NCBI GenBank assembly: GCA_031270605.1
Contig: JAISXG010000084.1
Coordinates: 1-64,000, forward strand
Direction: 5' to 3'
DNA: 64,000 nt
Origin: Oscillospiraceae bacterium
Lineage (GTDB): Bacteria; Bacillota; Clostridia; Oscillospirales; Acutalibacteraceae
The notes beneath the pieces are model-generated. The model was not told where the DNA came from. It saw only the letters and a list, made by a program, of their open reading frames with translations, and ran no database searches. The first letter of the stretch is position 1, and each line of letters opens with the position of its first letter. Positions 1-9,167 of the stretch are shown in pieces. The position numbers were made by a program, and so were the translations under genes.

Positions 1-291
1 ACAAGGCGGAGGACACAGCCTTACCGGCGTAAGGCAAGGACGACAACGCAGGTCGGCGGAAATAAGACCGCAAAGATGTATCGATTTTTGGGTTAATCGA
101 CTATATTTGTCCCGCAAAAAACAGAATTCTTCTGAAATTCTACCTCCGGTGGGTGGAAAAAATCGCAGAGCGGGGATACAATAGGATTAGGCCTTGTTTG
201 TAAAATAGCAATTTGACAAACAAGGCCTAATCCTTGGAAACAAGAAATATGGTAATTTTAAAAAACAGAACGCGGGATAGGAGCAATTCGT
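1..291. other. Non-coding left edge with two perfect dyads
   Basis: I see no credible gene in this stretch. It holds a small perfect hairpin at 18-35 (GCCTTAC, loop CGGC, GTAAGGC) and a much larger palindrome at 183-234, described separately. Runs of short G/A-rich direct words between 1 and 60 give it the look of an intergenic repeat. The window edge cuts it, so an upstream gene end or a longer repeat cannot be excluded. Confidence 0.5.
183..234. repeat. 19-bp perfect inverted repeat
   Basis: AGGATTAGGCCTTGTTTGT at 183-201 is perfectly complementary to 216-234, with a 14-nt spacer. Neither strand has a T-tract after the stem, so it is a poor intrinsic terminator. It lies about 60 bp upstream of an XRE-type regulator and could be its operator, an RNA-processing hairpin or a palindromic interspersed repeat. 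Confidence 0.75.
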
Positions 292-783
292 ATGGATCAG
301 GAAAAGGTCGGAAAATTTATTGCACAGAAAAGGAAAGAAAAAGGCCTGACGCAGGCGCGGCTGGCGCAGGCGCTTGGGGTCACGGACAAATCCGTTTCCA
401 AATGGGAGCGCGGCAAATCACTGCCCGACGCGTCCCTTTACCTGCCGTTGTGCGCCGCTCTGGGAATCTCTGTCAACGAGCTGTTTGTGGGTGAGCGTTT
501 GGAGCACGAACAAAAACAGCAGGCTTATGATGAAAGCATTCTGGAAATTATAAAAATATATGAAAAGCTCAAATCCTTCAAAACCGGATTTCTGGGACTG
601 TTTTTACTGTTGCTTGGGATATTGCTGGCAGCTGTTCCCGAAGGAGGCAGTCATTCGTCCTTTGCGCTGTTTTTGAACGGCGTTTTCACGGGGATGTCTG
701 CCGGCTGTTCGCTGTTCGGGGTGATTCTGGCCGTTTACGGCGTTGTTCGGGCAGGATCGAAGGAAAACGGCGGGACGGATTAA
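292..783 (+). CDS. XRE-family regulator with C-terminal membrane segments
   Basis: This 163-residue protein begins with a Cro/C1-type helix-turn-helix (about residues 1-60, including the SVSKWERGKSLPD recognition region) typical of DNA-binding XRE repressors. A short linker then leads to two hydrophobic segments (around residues 103-120 and 132-152), so it is probably a membrane-tethered regulator. AGGAG at 279-283 is well spaced from the ATG. The target is unknown; the large dyad just upstream is a possible autoregulatory site. The next gene, in the opposite direction, is another XRE protein of different architecture, so they need not be paralogues by recent duplication. Confidence 0.8.
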   Translation: MDQEKVGKFIAQKRKEKGLTQARLAQALGVTDKSVSKWERGKSLPDASLYLPLCAALGISVNELFVGERLEHEQKQQAYDESILEIIKIYEKLKSFKTGFLGLFLLLLGILLAAVPEGGSHSSFALFLNGVFTGMSAGCSLFGVILAVYGVVRAGSKENGGTD

Positions 784-896
784 AACGGGCGAAATCAAAA
801 GAATCGGTTTTTCACAATATCCATGTTTTATTATGATCAACATAACATAAAACCAGCCCCAAAATGAATGTTTTTGTCTTGTGCCCGCAAGATGTA

Positions 897-1649
897 TTAT
901 AAAAAAACAGAAATGGCGTTCAGGACAGTGCGCATATCCTCGGCCCCGCAGCCCTTGGGGCCGGTGGAAATCAGGGCAGTTTTATTGTTTGCGTTCTGTG
1001 GGGCGTTGATCTTTTCATATATCACGCCCAAAATCACATGGATTGCCTTCTTTAACGCCTTGATCTGTTCTTCGCCTTCCAGCAGGTCGCTTGCAATGAT
1101 CTCACGGCTTTCCCAAACGTGGGGTAGGGTTCTTGCCGTGTCAAACGCTTTTTGCCGCTCACCGGCACGGCTGTAGAGAAAACAGAGGTTTGCCCTTGTG
1201 GTGCCCCTGAGTTTTTCATTGGTGCTGTTTGCCAAAACATGCTCAGAGCAGGCAATGGCTTCTTTGAGCGCGCCCTCATCGTCTGAAAAAGACAGCGCGA
1301 GGGCAAGCTCTGACAACAGGCTGTTATGGTTGGGAAATGTGTTGAGCGCATCCCGCAGCAGTGCCGCCGCAGCGGCATGTTCCCCGTTTTTTTCATGCTC
1401 ATGGGCGCGTTTATAAATGTTGGGCAGATAGGTTTTATCCCGCACCTCCTGCATGCCGAAAAGCGTGTCGATGGAGACCTTGAAAAAGTTTGCGAGCGCG
1501 GGAAGCAGGGTAATGTCGGGAAAGCATTCGCCGCGCTCCCATTTGCTGACAGACTGAAAGGAAACATTGAAAATATCCGCCAGCTCCTCTTGTGTGATGC
1601 CACGTTCCTTTCTGAGCCTTCGGATGGTTTCGCTGATTTGTATGTTCAT
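897..1649 (-). CDS. XRE-family regulator with TPR-like C-terminus
   Basis: A 250-residue cytosolic regulator. Residues 1-60 form a Cro/C1 helix-turn-helix with the QSVSKWERGECFPD signature. The rest is alanine-rich and helical, with spacing like tetratricopeptide repeats (for example LLRDALNTFPNHNSLLSELA), an arrangement known from peptide- or stress-responsive XRE regulators. I chose the ATG at 1649 because AAGGAG lies about six bases upstream; an upstream TTG-type extension would start inside the promoter. It is convergent with the preceding XRE gene. Ligand and targets cannot be deduced. Confidence 0.8.
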   Translation of the reverse strand: MNIQISETIRRLRKERGITQEELADIFNVSFQSVSKWERGECFPDITLLPALANFFKVSIDTLFGMQEVRDKTYLPNIYKRAHEHEKNGEHAAAAALLRDALNTFPNHNSLLSELALALSFSDDEGALKEAIACSEHVLANSTNEKLRGTTRANLCFLYSRAGERQKAFDTARTLPHVWESREIIASDLLEGEEQIKALKKAIHVILGVIYEKINAPQNANNKTALISTGPKGCGAEDMRTVLNAISVFL

Positions 1650-1992
1650 AGTTTCACTCCTTAAAAAATATTTACACATGCTTTTTTAATTCATTATAAC
1701 AAAAACGGCTGTTGATTCAATAACGCATTTCTTGAAAAAGATTCAACTTACGGCCGAAAGTGTCTTTTATCTTGCTTTCATGCAATAAATTTGATAGAAT
1801 GGAAGATACTGGTATTCTTTTTTGTTCTATATGCGTTTATTGCCGAATATTTTAAATGGCGGGAGGTACCCCGCCGGGAAATACAGGAAAGAATGGTCTG
1901 TGTAGATTGTGTTTTGCCCTGCAAAATTTGGGATGCAGTATTTTTTGTTCGTTATTGTATTGTTCAAAAATTATTAAAGAGGTTGTGATAGA
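1650..1992. other. Intergenic region between divergent genes
   Basis: This 343-bp stretch holds the promoter of the XRE-TPR gene (1693-1720, minus strand) and a GGCGGG/CCCGCC hairpin at about 1858-1875. A 15-bp direct repeat TGATAGAATGGAAGA occurs at 1792-1806 and again at 1986-2000, where the second copy spans the start codon of the next gene. An ORF from about 1791 to 1988 has no ribosome binding site and no family resemblance; I do not call it. Confidence 0.5.
1693..1720 (-). promoter_or_regulatory. Sigma-A-like promoter of the XRE-TPR gene
   Basis: On the minus strand TTGAAT (1715-1720) and TATAAT (1693-1698) are separated by 16 bp, about 45 bp upstream of the start codon. Confidence 0.55.
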
Positions 1993-3069
1993 ATGGAAGA
2001 ACCGAGAATGGTGCTTGTTTTGCGCAGGCAGGAAATTCGCAAGACCTTCGGGCGTGTCGCGTGGGGGTTGATGCTGTTTTTTATTTTGCAGAGCATCATT
2101 GTTGCGATTCCCTCTGTGGTGGCGGAACTTGCAGGGCTTTCGTTCTTGCAGGCCGATTGGGTGATGTGGGGCGGAATGCTTGTTTCTTTTTTGATTGCCC
2201 TTGTCATTCTCCAGGCGTTTTTGAAGGGGCTGCCCGACTGGGGTTTGCCTGAAGACCGCCGGCACCGTCTTTCAGTGAAGCACATGCTGCTGATTCTTCT
2301 TGTGTGCTTTGGGTTTATGTATGCGGCAAATTATGCGACGGCGCTGTTGACCTTGCTGCTGCAGCCCCTGCGGGGGGAGGGTGCCTCAGACCTTCTTGAG
2401 AATTTGCTGGGCGGCGAGGGCAAGATCTATGCGCTGCTTTATGCGGTGCTTGCGGGCCCGGTGCTGGAGGAACTTCTGTTTCGCGGCCTGCTTTATAAAA
2501 AGCTGGTGCGGTTTGGCGGCCAGGCATATATTTTCTATAGCGCGCTGCTGTTCGCCCTGTTCCATTTTAACTTTGCGCAGCTGTTTTACGCGTTTTTGCT
2601 GGGGCTTGTGTTTGCCGCTGTAATGTATTACACCGGGAAAATTCTTTATAGCATTGTGCTGCACGTTATCGTGAATTTTGTGGGTGGCGCCGTACCCATT
2701 ATACTGGATTCGTTTGAAAGCGCTGTGCCCGGCAAAGTCTATACCGTGTTTACGCTTGTGATGATTGTGGCGGGCCTTTCTGTTTTCTTTGTCTGGCTGA
2801 AGTCCTTTCGCAAAGAGGCCGCGCGAAGAAAAGCACTTGCCACGATGGAGGCGAACGGTGACGCCACTTTTGCCGCGGCTGTAATGCGCGCCGAGTCAAA
2901 GGAGCAAAAGCAGCCTTTGTTTTATCTTGATTTTCCGCCCCGGGCCGAGGATTTTCAGGCCCCGACAAAAAAAGAGATGCTGAGCAACGGCGGGTTTATT
3001 GTGTTTGCGGTGATTTCGGTGGTTGGCATGATCGGCATGTTTTTTGGGATCATGCGATTTTTACAATAA
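1993..3069 (+). CDS. CPBP-family intramembrane metalloprotease
   Basis: A 358-residue polytopic membrane protein with about eight hydrophobic segments. The CPBP/Abi signature is clear: EELLFRGLLYKK (the EExxxR motif), followed by two later histidines in the FALFHFNF and IVLHVIVNF segments, which in this family form the intramembrane active site. The family covers CAAX-type prenyl endopeptidases and bacterial self-immunity or processing proteases; the substrate is unknown. AGAGG at about 1977-1981 supports the ATG. It is followed after 16 bp by a lipoprotein gene on the same strand, so the two are probably co-transcribed. Confidence 0.85.
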   Translation: MEEPRMVLVLRRQEIRKTFGRVAWGLMLFFILQSIIVAIPSVVAELAGLSFLQADWVMWGGMLVSFLIALVILQAFLKGLPDWGLPEDRRHRLSVKHMLLILLVCFGFMYAANYATALLTLLLQPLRGEGASDLLENLLGGEGKIYALLYAVLAGPVLEELLFRGLLYKKLVRFGGQAYIFYSALLFALFHFNFAQLFYAFLLGLVFAAVMYYTGKILYSIVLHVIVNFVGGAVPIILDSFESAVPGKVYTVFTLVMIVAGLSVFFVWLKSFRKEAARRKALATMEANGDATFAAAVMRAESKEQKQPLFYLDFPPRAEDFQAPTKKEMLSNGGFIVFAVISVVGMIGMFFGIMRFLQ

Positions 3070-3085
3070 TAATGAGGGACGTATC

Positions 3086-3676
3086 ATGCAAAAGCCTTTT
3101 AAAATACGCGCGGCAGCTTCGCTGCTGGCGGTATGCCTGTGCGTTTTTCTTGCGGCGTGTGACCGCGGCGGAGAAACAAGTGTGCCAGACAGTGCGCAGG
3201 CGCTGAGCGATGAAGAAGTGATCGAGCGCTACCGGCAGGCCGGTTATGTTTATGGCTGGTTTGAAATTTATAATATTGCGTTTGACGCCGAAAGCGAGAA
3301 GCTTGTTGACGGTGTGAAATATTATAAAGTCGCGCATGAGGATATTCATGACATGGCATCCCTGCGGGCCTGTCTTGGCGAATATTTCGCCGAAAGTATT
3401 GTGAATGCGCTGTTGAGCCCAAGCCGCAGCCCCGCGGAGTTTGTTGAAGCGGACGGCGTACTTTACACCAACCCAACGGTGCGCGCGGCCGACCGGTTTG
3501 CGGGCGAGGAGTCGTTTCGCGTGGTGCGCTCGCAGGGCGGCGAGCTGATCAATTTGCTTGTGGATGTTGAGAAATTAAACGGTAATATGGAGCAGGACGG
3601 AACCCGGGGCTACACCTTTGTTTTAAAAAACACGGGCGGCAAATGGCTGTTTGAAAACTTCTCAATGGTGCGGTAA
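3086..3676 (+). CDS. Lipoprotein, possibly IseA-like
   Basis: A 196-residue protein with a lipoprotein signal peptide (basic start, hydrophobic core, lipobox LAAC near residue 25), so it should be anchored on the outer face of the membrane. GAGG before the ATG at 3086 decides the start over an upstream in-frame codon lying in the previous gene. The mature part has short motifs (GVKYYKV, DGVLYTNP, a C-terminal WLFENF) reminiscent of the IseA/YoeB family of cell-wall endopeptidase inhibitors. I could not test that resemblance, so the function is tentative. It is coupled to the CPBP protease gene. Confidence 0.6.
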   Translation: MQKPFKIRAAASLLAVCLCVFLAACDRGGETSVPDSAQALSDEEVIERYRQAGYVYGWFEIYNIAFDAESEKLVDGVKYYKVAHEDIHDMASLRACLGEYFAESIVNALLSPSRSPAEFVEADGVLYTNPTVRAADRFAGEESFRVVRSQGGELINLLVDVEKLNGNMEQDGTRGYTFVLKNTGGKWLFENFSMVR

Positions 3677-3736
3677 ATTTTGATTATTTTATAAAATTAT
3701 GATTATAAATATACAGAATATAGCACAGAAAAAGCC

Positions 3737-3766
3737 TTGTGTTCAGAGGAACGCATATGCTATAAT
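3737..3766 (+). promoter_or_regulatory. Sigma-A-like promoter
   Basis: TTGTGT (3737-3742), 18-bp spacer, TATAAT (3761-3766), about 155 bp upstream of the FAD-dehydrogenase start. The preceding 60 bp are AT-rich. Confidence 0.5.
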
Positions 3767-3921
3767 ACAAGATGGCGCGGATTTGTTTTTTGCTGAAATT
3801 CGCCGTTTTTTGCGCACGGCGGCGTGCCTGACTGTTCGGGGCGGGGCCCTTGCCGCGCGAAAGCGGCCATAAAATGCCGCGTGAGACGAGCGGCGAAAGG
3901 GAAACGGAGCTTTTAAAGAAC

Positions 3922-5379
3922 ATGGAAAACATGGAGAAATTTGACGTAATCGTAATCGGAGCGGGGCCTGCCGGCATTTTTACGGCGCTCGAACTTTATA
4001 AAAAAATGCCCGAGGATTTTCGGATGCTGGTGGTTGACGAGGGCCTGAATATTGCCAAAAGGGCCTGCCCGGCAAGAAAAAACGGCGAGTGCGTGCGGTG
4101 CAACCCCTGCAATATCATGAGCGGCTGGGCGGGCGCGGGCGCGTTTTCCGACGGCAAGCTCTCTCTGTGCGAAGAGGTGGGCGGCAATCTCACAAATTAT
4201 CTGCCTGTCAAGGAAGTGCGGGAGCTGATCGCCTATGCCGACTCGGTTTATCTCGATTTCGGCGCGCCGGACAAGGTGCACGGCCTTTCCGACCGCAAGG
4301 TGGAGGAGATCGCCTATGAATGCAGCAAGCACAACATTCATCTGGTGCGCTGCCCCGTGCGCCACATGGGCACGGAATATTCCTATGACGTGCTCAAAGG
4401 CATGTATGACTATTTACATACCCTCAAAGGGTTTACATTTCTTGACCGCACCCACGCAGACCCGATTATCGATGAAAGCGGCAGGGTGACAGGCGCCGTT
4501 CTGACCTCCAAAAACGGCGAGGTGTGCCGTGTTGCGGCGGACTATGTGGTCGCCGCGCCCGGCCGCGGCGGCGCGGACTGGCTCAACGCCATTGCCCGCG
4601 AGCACAACATCAACACCAAAAACAACGAGGTGGACATCGGCGTGCGCGTTGAGGTGCCGAACTCCGTAATGGACAGGCTCACAAAGCACCTTTATGAAGC
4701 GAAGATGGTCTATTATTCGGATACGTTTGAGAATAAGGTGCGCACGTTCTGCATGAATCCCGGCGGCATTGTGAGTGAAGAGCACTATAACGCGGGCTTC
4801 AACAACACCTTTGAAAAGAGCATTGCGGTCGTTAACGGCCACAGCTATGCGGACGAATCGCTCCACTCGGAAAATACGAATTTTGCGATGCTGGTTTCAA
4901 CACGCTTTACAGAGCCGTTTGACCAGCCGATCGAATACGGCAGGTATGTCGCTCAGCTTGGCAACATGCTCACCGGCGGCGGTGTGATCGTGCAGCGCCT
5001 GGGCGATTTGCTCATGGGCCGCAGGACGGACGACAGCCGCCTGCGCAAATCCACGACCCGCCCCACCCTGACGACGGCGGTTGCGGGCGATCTTTCGTTT
5101 GTGCTGCCCCACAGGCATTTGACAAGCATTATCGAAGCGCTGCGGGCATTTGATAAAATCGCTCCGGGGCTTTATTCCAAAAACACGCTTCTTTACGGCG
5201 TCGAGGTGAAATTTTATTCCTCCAAGGTGGACGTGGACAAGCGCTTTGAAACCGCGATCAAAAACTTTTATGCCATCGGCGACGGCGCGGGCATCACCCG
5301 CGGGCTGATGCAGGCCTCGGTGACGGGCATTGTGGTCGCAAGGAGCATTGCCGCGAAAAAAGCGAAAGCGGGAGTCTGA
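3922..5379 (+). CDS. FAD-dependent dehydrogenase (COG2509-type)
   Basis: A 485-residue flavoprotein. The N-terminus carries a Rossmann FAD-binding motif (VIVIGAGPAGIFTA), followed by a cysteine-containing stretch (CVRCNPCNIMSGW) and a glycine-rich region (GAGAFSDGKL). The C-terminal NFYAIGDGAGITRG segment completes the FAD site. This matches the uncharacterised FAD-dependent dehydrogenases widespread in anaerobic Firmicutes; the electron donor and substrate are not established. I prefer the ATG at 3922 (GGAG about 12 nt upstream) over an upstream start at 3850, whose added residues are not conserved-looking. The next gene starts one base after the stop. Confidence 0.8.
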   Translation: MENMEKFDVIVIGAGPAGIFTALELYKKMPEDFRMLVVDEGLNIAKRACPARKNGECVRCNPCNIMSGWAGAGAFSDGKLSLCEEVGGNLTNYLPVKEVRELIAYADSVYLDFGAPDKVHGLSDRKVEEIAYECSKHNIHLVRCPVRHMGTEYSYDVLKGMYDYLHTLKGFTFLDRTHADPIIDESGRVTGAVLTSKNGEVCRVAADYVVAAPGRGGADWLNAIAREHNINTKNNEVDIGVRVEVPNSVMDRLTKHLYEAKMVYYSDTFENKVRTFCMNPGGIVSEEHYNAGFNNTFEKSIAVVNGHSYADESLHSENTNFAMLVSTRFTEPFDQPIEYGRYVAQLGNMLTGGGVIVQRLGDLLMGRRTDDSRLRKSTTRPTLTTAVAGDLSFVLPHRHLTSIIEALRAFDKIAPGLYSKNTLLYGVEVKFYSSKVDVDKRFETAIKNFYAIGDGAGITRGLMQASVTGIVVARSIAAKKAKAGV

Positions 5380-5380
5380 C

Positions 5381-5866
5381 ATGGGCATTGACGCAAGCGC
5401 GCTGGTTTCGCTGCTGCGCGAAAAAAATCTGAAAATTGCAGTTGCGGAGTCCTGCACCGGGGGGTGGTTTGCGAAGGCCATCACCGACACGAGCGGCGCT
5501 TCTGCGGTGTTTGACTGCGGTGTGGTCGCCTATGCGAACGCAGTCAAAGCGAAGTTGCTTGCGGTGCCCGAAGAGGATCTCGCTCAGTTCGGCGCGGTGA
5601 GCGAGCGTGTTGCAAAGGCGATGGCCGAGGGCGTGCGCGCGCTTGCCGGGGCGGACATCGGCGTGGGCATCACCGGCATTGCCGGCCCGCGGTCCGACCA
5701 GACCGACAAACCGGTGGGCCTTATTTATATCGCAGTCGCGGGCACGAAGGGCTGCGTGGTCAAAGAGCACCGCACCGCTTTTCATGGCGATGTGCGCGGT
5801 CAAAACCGTATGTTTGCGGTGCAGGAAGCGCTGCGCATGGCAGAGGCCTATGCTTTGTTGATATAG
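5381..5866 (+). CDS. pncC: CinA C-terminal-domain protein (NMN amidase type)
   Basis: This 161-residue protein corresponds to the C-terminal domain of CinA, known in stand-alone form as the nicotinamide-nucleotide amidase PncC, which converts NMN to nicotinate mononucleotide in pyridine nucleotide recycling. Visible signatures are AVAESCTGGWFAKAITD at the start and GVGITGIAGP followed by KPVGLIYIA near the middle. The loop after GIAGP reads RSDQTD rather than the common glycine-rich form. Start ATG 5381 has GGAG upstream and follows the flavoprotein stop by one base, so the two genes are translationally close. An N-terminal MoCF-like domain is absent. Confidence 0.8.
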   Translation: MGIDASALVSLLREKNLKIAVAESCTGGWFAKAITDTSGASAVFDCGVVAYANAVKAKLLAVPEEDLAQFGAVSERVAKAMAEGVRALAGADIGVGITGIAGPRSDQTDKPVGLIYIAVAGTKGCVVKEHRTAFHGDVRGQNRMFAVQEALRMAEAYALLI

Positions 5867-5948
5867 CATATTCTGATTTTTGCGCCGGGCGGCGCGGCGG
5901 GTTATTCTGATTCAGGTTTTCAATAATCTGCGAAAGGGCGAGTGTTTT

Positions 5949-7328
5949 ATGAACGAAAATGAAAACAAGAACAATCAAAATATAGCGGATAAAGATTCAG
6001 GTGCTTCCTCTGACAGCAGCAGGGACCTTGCGCAGGCGCGCATTGACGAAATGCTCAGGGATATTAAAAAAACTGCGGCTGCGAGGCCTCAGACGCCTGT
6101 GCAGAGAACTGCCCCACCTGAAAAAACAGCGCAGCGGCTCCCTGTGCGTGAACCCCCTCCCGTGCGTGAACAGTCTGCGGTTGGGCATTCCCGTTCTGTC
6201 TCTCCTGCTCCTTCCTCTTTTGCGCAGGAGGATGCGCCTGTGGAGGCTTCTCAAAATCGCGCCCCTGCCTCTGAAAAAAGCGGCGCAAGCACCTATCTTG
6301 ACACCTATGCGCAAATTGATGCTGCGGAGATTGCGGCAAAGGACCCCGTTGCTGAAAAACAGAAAAAAGTGAAAACCCTGCTTTGGTCCGCAGTGGGTGT
6401 TTTGAGCCTTGTTATTGTGTGCGCCGTGATCTATTTGTTGTGGGATAACAAGGATTCGCTTTTGTCTCCCGATGGTGACGGCACCGCCGTCACGGCTTTT
6501 CATCCCGGCAATGTGTTCAGCGACGCGGTGTCGCCGAACATTTCGAGCGACACAGAATTCCCTGAGGGTATTCAGGAGCGCTTCAAGGCCGCTTATGCAG
6601 CCGAAAAAAGCTTTGTGGGCTGGCTGAAGGTGCCGGGAACTTCAATTGACATGCCGATCTATCAGTCGAAAGATAATAAACAATATTTGAAAAATGATTT
6701 GTGGGGCAAGTTTTCGGATTATGGCGTTGTGTTTATGGATAAAAGCAACAACGCCAAGGATATGAGCAAAAACACGGTGCTTTACGGGCATAATTATGAC
6801 ACGAAGGACGACGGGCGTTTCACCGATTTACAGTTCGGCGAAATTGAGCAGTACCGCGATCTCGAGTTCTATAAGCAAAACCCGGTGATTGAATTTAACA
6901 CGCTTTATAAGAATTATAAATGGAAGGTCATCGGCTGCTTTGTGACCAACGGCGACGACACGGGCGACACAGACGGCGGCAAAAATTATTTGTTCGCCTA
7001 TAACTGGACGAATATGAGCGACAACAGCTTCATGAAGCTTGCGGATGAGATTGAGCAGCGCAGCTTTATTCACACGGGCGTGGATGTGCAGCCGACAGAT
7101 AAGATTTTGACGCTTTCCACCTGCACCTACTTTTTTGACAGGGGCGGCCGCCTGCAGAATGCCCGCTGCGCCCTGGTTGCGCGCATGGTGCGCGAGGGCG
7201 AAAGTGAAACGGTTGACGTTTCCAAGGCCGTAAAGAATGAAAACATCCGTTTCCCGCAGTTGTATTATACAATCTTTGGCGGAACAAACCCGTATCGCGA
7301 CGCGGCGAAATGGTATCCTGAAGGATAA
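5949..7328 (+). CDS. Class B sortase, first of three (active-site intact)
   Basis: A 459-residue type II membrane protein. A long Pro/Ala-rich cytosolic segment (residues 1-140) precedes one transmembrane helix (about 142-164), and the sortase fold follows outside. Catalytic residues are visible: His281 in VLYGHNYD, Cys392 in TLSTC and Arg406 in NARCALVAR. Sortase B enzymes cleave a sorting signal and join the protein to peptidoglycan or a pilin. The extension makes it almost twice the usual length. The ATG at 5949 has AAAGGGCGAG upstream. It ends with an NPY...KWYPEG tail shared with the next two proteins. No sorting-signal substrate was recognised in the window. Confidence 0.88.
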   Translation: MNENENKNNQNIADKDSGASSDSSRDLAQARIDEMLRDIKKTAAARPQTPVQRTAPPEKTAQRLPVREPPPVREQSAVGHSRSVSPAPSSFAQEDAPVEASQNRAPASEKSGASTYLDTYAQIDAAEIAAKDPVAEKQKKVKTLLWSAVGVLSLVIVCAVIYLLWDNKDSLLSPDGDGTAVTAFHPGNVFSDAVSPNISSDTEFPEGIQERFKAAYAAEKSFVGWLKVPGTSIDMPIYQSKDNKQYLKNDLWGKFSDYGVVFMDKSNNAKDMSKNTVLYGHNYDTKDDGRFTDLQFGEIEQYRDLEFYKQNPVIEFNTLYKNYKWKVIGCFVTNGDDTGDTDGGKNYLFAYNWTNMSDNSFMKLADEIEQRSFIHTGVDVQPTDKILTLSTCTYFFDRGGRLQNARCALVARMVREGESETVDVSKAVKNENIRFPQLYYTIFGGTNPYRDAAKWYPEG

Positions 7329-7408
7329 TGTGCCCAATACGGCATAGCTGTAGAGCTTTGGGAAACTATAAAGCGGCAAATCGGCTTTTTTGAGCCGCGG
7401 GCAAAGGT

Positions 7409-9064
7409 GTGATTTTTGTAGACAGCAACGAGAAAAAGAAAAAAATCGATTATGATATTGAAGAAATTCTGGCCGAATTCGCTGACCGCGAAACAGGCCT
7501 TTCTTCGCTTGCAGACAAATATCGTGTGCATGTCGGTGACCTTCCCGCGCCTAAAAAACAAAAGAGAGCTTCGGGCCGAGGCGAAGCGGCTTCGGGCGTT
7601 GAAGAACCGCTGCCGGGCGGGCACCGTGTTGTTTATGAGGACAAGTCCCTTTCTGCCCAGCAGGGGGCAGGCGGTTTTGACAAAGAAAAGCAGAAGACAC
7701 CCCCGACGGCTTCTTCCGCTCCGTCTGCGCCCGGCGGGGTGCGCGTGGTGTATGACGCAGACGCGCAAAAAGAGAAGGGCGAAGATTCGCTTTATGATTT
7801 TTCATCGTTTGAGGATATTGTGCCGCCGAATACAGACTCGCAGAAAGCCACGGCATCCCAACCTCAAAAGCCTTCACAGAAAAAAACCAAAAAGTCTTCG
7901 CAGCGTGCTTCTGAAATGAAACCCGCAGCCGGCAAGGAGCCGCGGTCTGCAGCCCCCCGGGTAGATGCGAATGAGTTTCAGAGCTTTGACGATCTTTCTG
8001 CCGGGTCGTTTGACCTTTCGGAGCAGAAGAAAGTGCAAAACGGGGCAGGCGGCCGCAAGCCGTGGAAACAGTCCCTGTTTGCGCGGTTTTTCTTCTCGTT
8101 TGTTCCGAGAAGGGGCGACAGTGCGGGCGAGGTGTTTCGCAAAATTGTACTCACGGTTTCCTCCTGCGTGCTGATCGGCACAATGATATTTTTTGTGCAG
8201 TATTTTCTCGACAAAGAACCGGAAATTCCCCAACCCTCAGAGATTACCACTGACGAACATGGTACTTATGTTGACCCGCGCAATGCGTATCCTGACATTG
8301 ATTTTCCCGAAGGGCTTCAAGACCGGTTTGTGAATCTGTATGCCCAGAATCAGGACTTTGTGGGCTGGGTTTCGGTGAACGGCAAAAACCGTTCGTTTGA
8401 TTCGCTGGTGGTGCAGGAAAAGAGCAAAACGGATTCGGCGGCCAAGGACTTTTATCTCAAACACGATTTTTATAAAAATGAAACAAGATACGGCTCGCCG
8501 TTCATGGATTTTCGCAACGACTCCGACGCGAACGACACAAACACGATCATCTATGCGCACAACATGATGGACGGCAACCAGTTCGCTTTGATCGAGGATT
8601 ATGTCAACGATATTGAAACGCTCAAACAAAACCCGGCAATCTCTTACCAGCCCTGGAACGCGCCTGAGCCGTATGTTTATAAAATCTATGCCGTGTTTGT
8701 TGCGAATGCACAAAAAGAGCAGGACAACGGCTATGTGTTTGCCTATCATACACCGCGTTTTATGAATGAAGAGGCGTTTTTGGGCTATAAAAGAATGCTG
8801 GACTTAAAAACAATTTATACCACGGGCGTGGATTTGAATTTGAGCGACAAAATTCTCACCCTTTCCACCTGCGGATATGATACGAGCGACTTTCAGGAAT
8901 CGCGCTATGTGATCGTTGCCAGAAAGCTGCGCGCGGGTGAAGACGCGGCGGTGGATGTTTCTAAAATTCAGGCAAACCCTTCGCCGTGGTACCCGCAGGC
9001 GTGGTATGACAAACGGCGCATGGAAAACCCCTATGCCGACACGGAGAAGTGGTATGAATATTAA
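7409..9064 (+). CDS. Class B sortase, second of three (active-site intact)
   Basis: A 551-residue protein with a roughly 245-residue cytosolic part, one transmembrane helix (about 246-267) and an extracellular sortase B domain. His384 (IIYAHNMMDG), Cys488 (TLSTC) and Arg in ESRYVIVAR form the expected catalytic set. The cytosolic region begins with an acidic helix (DIEEILAEFADRETG) and twice carries an RVVYxD-type word, both echoed in the third sortase. It starts at a GTG close behind AAAGG, 80 bp after the first sortase, and the three are probably one transcript. The C-terminal tail AWYDKRRMENPY is nearly identical to that of the third protein. Confidence 0.85.
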   Translation: MIFVDSNEKKKKIDYDIEEILAEFADRETGLSSLADKYRVHVGDLPAPKKQKRASGRGEAASGVEEPLPGGHRVVYEDKSLSAQQGAGGFDKEKQKTPPTASSAPSAPGGVRVVYDADAQKEKGEDSLYDFSSFEDIVPPNTDSQKATASQPQKPSQKKTKKSSQRASEMKPAAGKEPRSAAPRVDANEFQSFDDLSAGSFDLSEQKKVQNGAGGRKPWKQSLFARFFFSFVPRRGDSAGEVFRKIVLTVSSCVLIGTMIFFVQYFLDKEPEIPQPSEITTDEHGTYVDPRNAYPDIDFPEGLQDRFVNLYAQNQDFVGWVSVNGKNRSFDSLVVQEKSKTDSAAKDFYLKHDFYKNETRYGSPFMDFRNDSDANDTNTIIYAHNMMDGNQFALIEDYVNDIETLKQNPAISYQPWNAPEPYVYKIYAVFVANAQKEQDNGYVFAYHTPRFMNEEAFLGYKRMLDLKTIYTTGVDLNLSDKILTLSTCGYDTSDFQESRYVIVARKLRAGEDAAVDVSKIQANPSPWYPQAWYDKRRMENPYADTEKWYEY

Positions 9065-9167
9065 GCCCTGTGGGTTTGCATAAGGCAGGCGCGGCTTTGC
9101 CCAATAACGCGCACTGGTGAGCGCCCTTTCGGCGTTGATTTGGAGCGGGGAGAAAAGGTGGGATAGT

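Noticed and set aside
1791..1988. 65-residue plus-strand ORF upstream of the CPBP gene; 15-bp direct repeat at its start
   Set aside because: No ribosome binding site or family resemblance, and it lies in an intergenic region. The repeat (1792-1806 and 1986-2000) is noted, but too short to support a gene duplication.
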